A stretch of 5,301 nucleotides of DNA, taken from contig JAKLIS010000063.1 in assembly GCA_022709485.1 (NCBI GenBank), positions 1 to 5,301 on the forward strand. Reading direction: 5' to 3'. The translations under genes and the position numbers were made by a program. Below, one piece after another: positions 1-5,301 of this stretch. The notes below the pieces were generated by a model that saw only the letters and a program-made list of their open reading frames with translations, searched no databases and had not been told where the DNA came from. Origin of the DNA: Elusimicrobiota bacterium. GTDB lineage: Bacteria; Elusimicrobiota; Elusimicrobia; F11. Positions within the stretch are counted from its first letter, which is position 1. Each line of letters opens with the position of its first letter.

Positions 1-1
1 G

Positions 2-1138
2 TTTTTCAACCAACGAAGGGATTTCGGGGAGCCCTCGCGCCTTTTGGATATCTTCCGCAATGCTCAAAGCCTGCGGATGCTGGGGGGCCTCTTTTAACAC
101 CAGCGCCACCTTGGCCTCGGCTTCGTCATAAAACCCTTTCAAGTAAAATTCAACGGCGTCAGAAAGCGTGTTCGCCATCTGCTTTTCGCTCACTTCCGTT
201 AAAACATCGGCCCGGACCCTTTCTTTGAGGCCCGGAATCATGCGGGAATATTCCTTGGCCTGGGGGTTACTGGGATCAAGCGCCAGAACGGTTTGAAAAG
301 AGGCCTCCGCCGCTTTTAAATCTCCCTCCCGGAATTGGGTCAACCCTTCTTCTATTCCTCTAATTATTTTTTCCTGGCGCGCTTCTTTTTCGTAATTGGC
401 GGCGGCCCGCGCGGCGTAAACGCCCAACCGAATAGATCCCCATTTTTTCGCGCCGGCGGGATCGGCCATCAAATCTTTCCAAACCTCCGAGGCCTCGAGC
501 CACCTTCCCCCATTGAAATACCAAAAACCCTTGGCCGCCTGCCGGCTCTCTTCAGACGGAAAATGCCCCCCTTTTTCAAGGGCGGTTCCAAGGGTCACCT
601 GCAAGCTGGCCAATCCTTGAAGGGCCGGTGAATATTGAGGATCTTTTTCAAGAACGCGGTGATACCAGTCACAGGCTTCCAAGAGTTTCCCTCGGTTGAC
701 GAGCCGGTTGGCTTCCTGAATCTTCCCCTGCATGGAATCCTGCCAAGCGGTGTCGGCCCGGTGTTTTCGGGCGGCGACGGAAACAAACTGATTTCTTTTT
801 TTACCCCATTCTTTCTTGAGGGCTTTCAAACCTTTTGAGTTCACGCGAAGCAGTCGTTCCCGCGCTTTAGCGTTCTGAGGATCCAACCGCACCGCGTCCA
901 AATTAAGTTCGATGGCTTTGGCATATTCTTTATTCCTTTCATGAGCGGCCGCCTCCGCCATCAAATCATTGACACGGCGACTCACGACTTCGTTCACCCA
1001 GGCCGGAACGACATCGACCGCCAGACCCGGCTTTAAACATGCCAACAAAAAGAAAATGAGCCCGAGGGCGGACTTCGGCCTGAAAAATTGGCCCAGCCGC
1101 TTCAAATTCTCTTGAATTTTGATGGCGGCCCGGGTCAT
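2..1138 (-). other. TPR module, residues 1040-1418+ of the fused frame, possibly a separate lipoprotein gene
   Basis: From the ATG at 1138 the frame encodes a 379-residue segment that runs off the window. It begins with a basic amphipathic stretch (MTRAAIKIQENLKRLGQFFR), then a hydrophobic segment ending LLAC. About five TPR-like hairpins follow: residues about 1100-1133 (HERNKEYAKAIELNLDAVRL then DPQNAKA), 1179-1215 (GKLLEACDWYHRVLEKDPQ), 1238-1270 (degenerate, GGRWLEASEVWKDLMADP), 1297-1335 (GDLKAAEASFQTVLALDPSN) and 1364-1400 (GFYDEAEAKVALVLKEAPQ). TPRs build protein-binding solenoids, so a scaffold or assembly role next to the pump is plausible but unproven. If the frame is a true fusion, the hydrophobic segment is TM13 and places the TPRs in the periplasm. 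If the genes are separate, the same segment is a signal peptide with the same outcome. The ATG has a good Shine-Dalgarno candidate, which favours independent initiation. No specific family is recognised. Confidence 0.8.
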
Positions 1139-4100
1139 GAATGTTTTCTCACCCCGGTTCTCTTCCAAAAGATAAATCAACGCGGGTAAAACGAACAGAG
1201 TGAGAACCACCGAGCTTAATAATCCACCGATGGTCGTAATGGCCATGGGTCGCCATAAATCCGACCCATTTCCTTTTCCCAAAGCCAAGGGCAATAGACC
1301 TAAAACCGTGGTTATTTTTGTCATTAAAATAGGACGCAGCCGGCTTGTCCCTGCGTCCAAAAGATCCGCAATGAGCTGAGGCCCGTCAAACTGAACAGGC
1401 CGAGTTCGGCGGTGGGCGTTAAAGTGATCCATAAACAAGATGGCATGATTAACCACAATGCCGCCCGTCATGAGAAGTCCTATCATTACCCCCATCGTCA
1501 AACTGGTTCCCGTGAGAAGAAGGGCGGCGGCCATTCCCACCGCGGACATAGGCACACTCACAAATAAAAGCAAAGGTTGAAAAAGGGACTCAAAAAAACA
1601 GGCCAAAACGCCATAAATCAATAGGCAGGTGAGGAGAATCGCGAGAACAAAGTCCTTTTGAGCCTGGCGGCGATCCTCATAATCCCCCCCAATTTCCGCC
1701 CAATAATCCGTGTTAAAAGGGATTTGCGCCAATAGAGCCTTGGTTTTTTCCGCCGCCCGTTCCAAAGACATCTTTTCGATGTTGGCGCTCACCTGAATCA
1801 TTCGTTCTTTATTGTTTCGCCAAATTTCGGAGGGCGCCAAAGCGTAGTCAAACGTGGCAATTTGAGACAAGGAAACTTGGGTCCCGCGGGGCGATTCAAT
1901 TAAAAGAGCCTTAACGGCGTCAATGGAATCCCTTTGGTCTGTTTGAAGACGGACGATGGTTTCAATTTCTTCGCCGGCCTGACGAAAATAAGTGGCTCGC
2001 AGACCCCGGGTTTGAGCATGGAGAACTTGTCCCACCTCGGTTGGGTCCAACCCGAAAAGCGCACATCGAGCCGGATCCACTTTGATCTCCACCTCCGGCC
2101 GCCCCGGCCGGTATCGTATTTTTGTATCCACAAAACCCGGGGTCTGACCCAAAAGGCCGGCAATCTGCATGGCGTAATCGGCGGTAATTTTTTCTTCTTC
2201 GCCGTAGATATTGACCGTCAATTCTTGGCCCACCTTGGCGGATGAAAAATAAACAAACGCCTCCTCTTCCTTACCAATATCCGACAAAACGGGACGAAGC
2301 TCGGCAATCACGTTCGTTGCAGACATCTTCCTTTTATTGGGAGGCTGAAGGGTGACATAGACTTTGGATGACCATCCTTCGATGCGGCTGGTGACCGTTT
2401 GAATACTCGATTGAGTTTTTTTGTGTTCCCGAATTTTTTGCTCCACTTCTTTAACAATTCGATCCGAAATTTCAAGGCGTTTTCCAGATGGGAGCTCGAC
2501 AAAAACAATAAATTCACCCGACTCCTCGCCGGAGGAAAAGTTTTTTTCGATATGAAATTGGAAAATATAAACCGACCCCAAAAACAAGGCCATCGCGGCG
2601 CCCAACACTGGCCGTCGGCGGGCAATCACCCAAGGAAGTCCTTGGACATACCAACTTTTAATTTTTTCCAGATAATCTTTAACCCATTCCACTCCTTTTT
2701 CAGCTTGGGCCAACAAAGTGTCCCTAAATCGATAGGTCAAATAGGGAACCGTGGTCAACGCGATATAGAGAGAAGCGAGCAATGATAAGGTGATGGTCAA
2801 CGCCATGCCGGCATAAAGAAGCTGAAGCTGCTTGGAGAGAATAAAAAATGGGACAAAAACCACCACGGAGGTGAGGGTTCCCCCAATAATGGCGGGAGTG
2901 ACGCTTTCAGTGGCCCCCTGAATATCAAGGATTCCTTTTCCTGAAGTCTGCTTGGTTTGCTGGAAAATAATTTCCAGGACCACAATAGCGTTATCAATCA
3001 AAAGTCCAATCCCCAAGGCGAGGCCGGAGAGCGTGATAACGTTAACGGAAATCTTTTGGAGGTACATCAAGGCGATCGTAAATAGAACAGAAAGCGGAAT
3101 GCTGGCGGCCACCACGGAGGCGGGTTTTATTCCCAGAAATAAACCAAGAACAACAAAAATTAGCAAAATCCCCACCAGGAGTGACTCCCGAACAGACGCC
3201 ACCGCTTCTAAAATGGCTTCCGCCTGGTTGGAGATTTCCACCATGGCCACGTCGTCGGATAATGTTTTCTTGAAATCATTGATGAGCTTTTTGGTTTGCT
3301 TGACCACTTCAACGGTATTGGAATTGGAATCTTTTTGTATATACAAAGTCACCGCGGAGCTGGAATTGAGCCGAGACAAGCTTTCCTGTTCGAGAAAATC
3401 ATCCCGCACCCGCGCAACGTCTTTAATACGCAGCGAGGACCCCTCCCGTGAGACGCCAATCACCGTGTTGGCGATTTCTTCGACGCTGAGGTATTGCCCG
3501 GTGGTTCGAATGGAGGTTTCAAGAGAGGCAGATTTGAGTTCGCCCGCCCGGACATTTATATTGGCCTCTTCGATTTCTCTCACAAGACGTCGAATGTCGT
3601 AACCGTGGGCAAACAACCGGTTTTTATCTACATCAATAATGATCTTCCGTTCCCGGCCGCCCGCCACATCAACATTGGCCACGCCCTTAAGCCGCAGTAA
3701 TTTTTCTTTTAATTCCCGGTCCAAAATAGCTCGAAGTTCTTCGGGTGATTTCTTGGGGCTGGTAAAAGCCACAATGTGCACCGGCACATCCGACTCCCGG
3801 TAATGGGCAATAATAGGCGGTTCAATCTCCCGAGGAAGATCTCCCCTGATTTTTGAAAATTTTTCCCGCACGTCCAGCGCCGCGAAATCCATGGATGTTC
3901 CTGACTCAAACTCAATGGACACCACAGACTTCCCGTTGGCCGAATTGGAAATGACGTTTCTTAAATTTGAGACGCGGGACACCGCTTCTTCGATGGGTTT
4001 GGTGATCTGGCGTTCAATTTCGACGGGAGACATGCCGCCCCGCACGGGCGTTGTGACGGTGATGATGCCAAAGCTATTGTTGGGCTTGAGCTCGACCGGC

Positions 4101-4255
4101 AGGACAAGGAATGCCGCCACTCCCGCCAATGTGATGGCCATGAGGGTCACCCCCAACGCCACCGGCCTTGAAAGAGCAAAACCCGGGAACCGCCGCGCAA
4201 ATGTAATCATCCCCGCGCCGAATAGAAAAATAAAAATGATCTGAAAACTCGTCAT
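2..4255 (-). CDS. RND efflux pump 2 in frame with a C-terminal periplasmic TPR module (3' end beyond window)
   Basis: One open frame of 1,418 codons without a stop. Residues 1 to about 1039 are a full AcrB-type RND permease, a proton-driven exporter of the inner membrane. TM1 lies near residues 25-50, porter domain 1 about 50-345, TM2-TM6 about 358-500, TM7 about 548-568, porter domain 2 about 570-865, and TM8-TM12 about 866-1029. TM4 reads GLLIDNAIVVLE, so the AcrB Asp407/Asp408 pair is Asp421-Asn422. TM10 reads GIVVNHAILFMD, with Asn936 in place of Lys940. TM11 starts RLRPILMT, keeping the conserved Arg (972). These substitutions occur widely in this branch, so the pump is probably active. 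The frame then continues through EENRGEKTF and Met1040 into a TPR region. The start at 4255 overlaps pump 1 by ATGA and adds an extra hydrophobic stretch (IIFIFLFGAGM). A start at Met16 (4210) would give AcrB-like numbering, with Asp at 406. Substrate unknown. Confidence 0.9.
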   Translation of the reverse strand, partial: MTSFQIIFIFLFGAGMITFARRFPGFALSRPVALGVTLMAITLAGVAAFLVLPVELKPNNSFGIITVTTPVRGGMSPVEIERQITKPIEEAVSRVSNLRNVISNSANGKSVVSIEFESGTSMDFAALDVREKFSKIRGDLPREIEPPIIAHYRESDVPVHIVAFTSPKKSPEELRAILDRELKEKLLRLKGVANVDVAGGRERKIIIDVDKNRLFAHGYDIRRLVREIEEANINVRAGELKSASLETSIRTTGQYLSVEEIANTVIGVSREGSSLRIKDVARVRDDFLEQESLSRLNSSSAVTLYIQKDSNSNTVEVVKQTKKLINDFKKTLSDDVAMVEISNQAEAILEAVASVRESLLVGILLIFVVLGLFLGIKPASVVAASIPLSVLFTIALMYLQKISVNVITLSGLALGIGLLIDNAIVVLEIIFQQTKQTSGKGILDIQGATESVTPAIIGGTLTSVVVFVPFFILSKQLQLLYAGMALTITLSLLASLYIALTTVPYLTYRFRDTLLAQAEKGVEWVKDYLEKIKSWYVQGLPWVIARRRPVLGAAMALFLGSVYIFQFHIEKNFSSGEESGEFIVFVELPSGKRLEISDRIVKEVEQKIREHKKTQSSIQTVTSRIEGWSSKVYVTLQPPNKRKMSATNVIAELRPVLSDIGKEEEAFVYFSSAKVGQELTVNIYGEEEKITADYAMQIAGLLGQTPGFVDTKIRYRPGRPEVEIKVDPARCALFGLDPTEVGQVLHAQTRGLRATYFRQAGEEIETIVRLQTDQRDSIDAVKALLIESPRGTQVSLSQIATFDYALAPSEIWRNNKERMIQVSANIEKMSLERAAEKTKALLAQIPFNTDYWAEIGGDYEDRRQAQKDFVLAILLTCLLIYGVLACFFESLFQPLLLFVSVPMSAVGMAAALLLTGTSLTMGVMIGLLMTGGIVVNHAILFMDHFNAHRRTRPVQFDGPQLIADLLDAGTSRLRPILMTKITTVLGLLPLALGKGNGSDLWRPMAITTIGGLLSSVVLTLFVLPALIYLLEENRGEKTFMTRAAIKIQENLKRLGQFFRPKSALGLIFFLLACLKPGLAVDVVPAWVNEVVSRRVNDLMAEAAAHERNKEYAKAIELNLDAVRLDPQNAKARERLLRVNSKGLKALKKEWGKKRNQFVSVAARKHRADTAWQDSMQGKIQEANRLVNRGKLLEACDWYHRVLEKDPQYSPALQGLASLQVTLGTALEKGGHFPSEESRQAAKGFWYFNGGRWLEASEVWKDLMADPAGAKKWGSIRLGVYAARAAANYEKEARQEKIIRGIEEGLTQFREGDLKAAEASFQTVLALDPSNPQAKEYSRMIPGLKERVRADVLTEVSEKQMANTLSDAVEFYLKGFYDEAEAKVALVLKEAPQHPQALSIAEDIQKARGLPEIPSLVEK
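1022..1072 (-). other. Hydrophobic segment with lipobox-like LLAC, TM13 or signal peptide
   Basis: Residues about 1062-1078 read SALGLIFFLLACLKPGL, preceded by positively charged residues (KRLGQFFRPK). Cys1073 is encoded at 1037-1039. LLAC loosely fits the lipoprotein signal peptidase box, although Leu at -2 is less usual. Cleavage by signal peptidase I after GLA is another possibility. In an intact fusion it would be a cytoplasm-to-periplasm membrane helix, since RND C-termini are cytoplasmic. Confidence 0.5.
1148..1155 (-). promoter_or_regulatory. Candidate ribosome binding site for the TPR module
   Basis: On the minus strand GGGGTGAG lies 9 bases before the ATG at 1138-1136. GGTGA pairs with the 3' end of 16S rRNA, and the spacing is right. 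It lies within RND pump 2's last codons, as expected when a downstream gene overlaps the end of the previous one. It supports the idea that the TPR protein can start on its own even though the frame is continuous with the pump. Confidence 0.45.
4252..4255 (-). promoter_or_regulatory. ATGA stop/start overlap coupling the two RND genes
   Basis: The TGA of pump 1 (4254-4252) shares bases with the ATG of pump 2 (4255-4253). Only a weak purine stretch, AAAAAGAG, lies directly before the ATG, too close for a good Shine-Dalgarno site. Translation of pump 2 therefore probably depends on re-initiation by ribosomes finishing pump 1, giving roughly matched amounts of the two pumps. Confidence 0.7.
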
Positions 4256-5301
4256 CTCTTTTTAACCCAAAATTTATTCTCTTCGACAAATAAAAATAAA
4301 GTCGGCAGGGCCACCAAAGTCAAGGCCGTTGAAACAACCAAACCAAAAATGACCGTGACCGCCATGGGAGATTGAAGTTCCGCGCCTTCCCCTATCCCCA
4401 AGGCTAAAGGGAAAAGTCCCACCACCGTCGAAGAAGCCGTTAAAAGTATAGGCCGGAGACGGGTTTGGCAGGCTTGTCTGAGCGCGTCAATTAAGGGCAT
4501 TGAGGCATTTTCTTTCCGGGTCGAATTCACAAAATCTATGAGCACAATGCCGTTATTCACAACGATGCCTGCCAACAGCAAAAGACCCATTCCCGCCACC
4601 GCGTTCACCGTTTTTCCCATAACGAATAGGCCAATGGCCATCCCGATGACAGAAAGCGGAATTGAAAACAAAATAAGAAATGGCTGTTTCAAAGATTCAA
4701 ATTGAACCGCCATCACCATGAAAACCAATAAAACGGAGACAAGGAGGATAAAAAAGAGACTGGTGAAAGATTCTTTTTCAGTTTTTTTCTCGCCGGCCAA
4801 TTCCATGCTAATGCCCGGCGTTGTGAATTCCTTCATTAATCTTTTAAGGCGGTTGTTTGATGTGTTGGAAAAAGCGGGTGATTTATCCGCCTGAACCAAA
4901 ACGAATCTCTCCTGGTCCAATCTTTGGATCTGAGACGGTCCTTCTCCAATTTCAAGCTGGGCCACGTCCTGTAATGGAATGGTTCCGCCATTTTGAGTGG
5001 GGAGGAGCAGACCGCGAAGTTCTTGAGAATTGCCGCGATCGCTTTCTCGAAGACGAACGCGGACTCCGATCTCTTTCCCTTCTCGATAAATCTCGGTCAC
5101 GGTTTTCCCATGGTAAGCCACCATGGAAGTTTGGCCCAGATCGGCCACCGTAAGTCCCAATCGAGCCGCCCGCTCTTTTTCAATATTGACGCGAACCTCG
5201 GGCGCGAGCTCGATGGCGAGCGACCGCGTCAGCGCGACCAGCCCGGCCTTGGCGATGCTGTAGACCGGATAACCGGCGAGCGGCCGCTCGGCGTGGATGT
5301 C
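4252..5301 (-). CDS. RND efflux pump 1, inner-membrane permease, C-terminal part (5' end missing and chimeric)
   Basis: This is the C-terminal third of an AcrB-type (HAE) RND transporter, a proton-driven inner-membrane pump that works with a membrane-fusion protein and an outer-membrane channel. RND homology starts at PEVRVN (5202) and gives 316 residues; family members have about 1,020-1,050, so roughly 700 N-terminal residues are missing. Seen in order: the IEKERAARLGLTVAD porter segment, the end of the second periplasmic loop, TM8 followed by FESLKQPF, TM9 with IPLSVIG, TM10 with GIVVNNGIVLID (NN at 4552-4557), TM11 starting RLRPILLT (4450-4461 encodes RLRP), and TM12. The protein ends VEENKFWVKKR at a TGA that overlaps the next gene by ATGA. 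TM10 has Asn where AcrB has Lys940, which is common in this branch of the family. The frame stays open to 5301, but codons above 5202 encode a dehydrogenase, so they should not be counted as this protein. A TTG at 5160 is an internal codon, not a real start. Substrate unknown. Confidence 0.93.
   Translation of the reverse strand, partial: DIHAERPLAGYPVYSIAKAGLVALTRSLAIELAPEVRVNIEKERAARLGLTVADLGQTSMVAYHGKTVTEIYREGKEIGVRVRLRESDRGNSQELRGLLLPTQNGGTIPLQDVAQLEIGEGPSQIQRLDQERFVLVQADKSPAFSNTSNNRLKRLMKEFTTPGISMELAGEKKTEKESFTSLFFILLVSVLLVFMVMAVQFESLKQPFLILFSIPLSVIGMAIGLFVMGKTVNAVAGMGLLLLAGIVVNNGIVLIDFVNSTRKENASMPLIDALRQACQTRLRPILLTASSTVVGLFPLALGIGEGAELQSPMAVTVIFGLVVSTALTLVALPTLFLFVEENKFWVKKR
5185..5202 (-). 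other. Junction between dehydrogenase and RND sequence at shared PEVRVN codons
   Basis: The six codons for PEVRVN fit both partners. On the dehydrogenase side, APEVRVN normally leads into AVAPG. On the RND side, a PEVRVNIEKERAARLGL-like stretch is the usual second-porter sequence. The switch therefore falls somewhere within these 18 bases. Short identical sequence at the breakpoint, with an abrupt change in GC and codon choice, is what a false overlap in assembly or a chimeric read would leave. Confidence 0.75.
5203..5301 (-). other. Short-chain dehydrogenase fragment, pteridine reductase-like, foreign to the rest of the contig
   Basis: These 33 codons read in frame with RND pump 1 but encode the active-site helix of a short-chain dehydrogenase/reductase. 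The fragment begins DIHAERPLAGYP, continues VYSIAKAGLVALTRSLA and runs into IELAPEVRVN. The catalytic Tyr-x-x-x-Lys is YSIAK, with Tyr at 5260-5262 and Lys at 5248-5250. The DIHAERPL lead-in and the APEVRVN end resemble bacterial pteridine reductase (PTR1/FolM-like) proteins, which reduce dihydropterins with NADPH. GC is 71 of 99 bases and 31 of 33 codons end in G or C, against 55% GC in the adjacent 100 bases (5101-5200). RND proteins have no such segment. I infer that this comes from another, high-GC genome and was joined during assembly. A true gene fusion is much less likely. The SDR family call is firm; the exact enzyme is less so. Confidence 0.85.

Noticed and set aside
335..838. Short plus-strand frames opposite the TPR region
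   Set aside because: The minus strand encodes clear TPR hairpins here; the opposite frames give Pro/Phe-rich shadow peptides.
2952..3602. Plus-strand open frame of 216 codons
   Set aside because: It lies antisense within RND pump 2, where the minus strand gives continuous family-consistent sequence including TM2-TM4. Its Ser/Thr/Arg-rich product is a typical shadow translation.
4857..5153. Plus-strand open frame of 98 codons
   Set aside because: Antisense to the well-supported RND pump 1 region, with a low-complexity product and no recognisable domain.
4252..5160. Pump 1 as a complete 302-residue gene starting at TTG 5160
   Set aside because: RND homology continues upstream (PEVRVNIEKERAAR) and the family needs about 700 more N-terminal residues, so this TTG is an internal leucine codon.
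4252..5301. A genuine new dehydrogenase-RND fusion enzyme
   Set aside because: The dehydrogenase part has sharply different GC and codon use, is joined at shared codons in the middle of a folded porter domain, and sits at the very end of the sequence. Assembly chimera explains all of this more simply.
1..5301. CRISPR array, tRNA/rRNA, insertion sequence or intergenic regulatory region
   Set aside because: The minus strand is coding from end to end. I saw no regularly spaced repeats, no terminal inverted repeats with a transposase, and no conserved RNA signature.

Overview
The window is almost entirely coding on the minus strand, read from position 5301 down to position 1, and I see no intergenic space. 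It holds the 3' end of one RND-family inner-membrane efflux pump gene, then a complete second RND pump gene that overlaps it by ATGA. The second reading frame runs on without a stop into a tetratricopeptide-repeat (TPR) region and leaves the window at position 1. The organism is a diderm (Gram-negative type) bacterium of moderate GC. I cannot place it taxonomically. An uncultivated lineage known from metagenomes would fit, but that is a guess.

Layout. (1) 5203-5301: a 72% GC fragment encoding the catalytic YxxxK segment of a short-chain dehydrogenase resembling pteridine reductase. It does not belong to an RND protein and joins the RND frame at a short PEVRVN-coding stretch (5185-5202). I read this as a chimeric contig end. 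(2) 4252-5202: the last 316 residues of RND pump 1, from the second porter domain to TM12. (3) About 1139-4255: RND pump 2, about 1,040 residues with both porter halves and all twelve core membrane helices. (4) 2-1138: a TPR module, preceded by a basic stretch and one hydrophobic segment ending in LLAC, with about five TPR-like helical hairpins before the window edge.

The two RND genes are probably co-transcribed and translationally coupled, and could form a paired pump as MdtB/MdtC do. The outer-membrane channel and membrane-fusion genes usually found with such pumps are not visible. The TPR part would lie in the periplasm whether it is fused through a thirteenth helix or made as a separate lipoprotein or secreted protein. 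The main oddities are the in-frame RND-TPR fusion, which a single-base change in a C4 run would split into two ordinary coupled genes, and the dehydrogenase/RND join at the right end. No RNA genes, CRISPR, insertion sequences, promoters or terminators could be supported.
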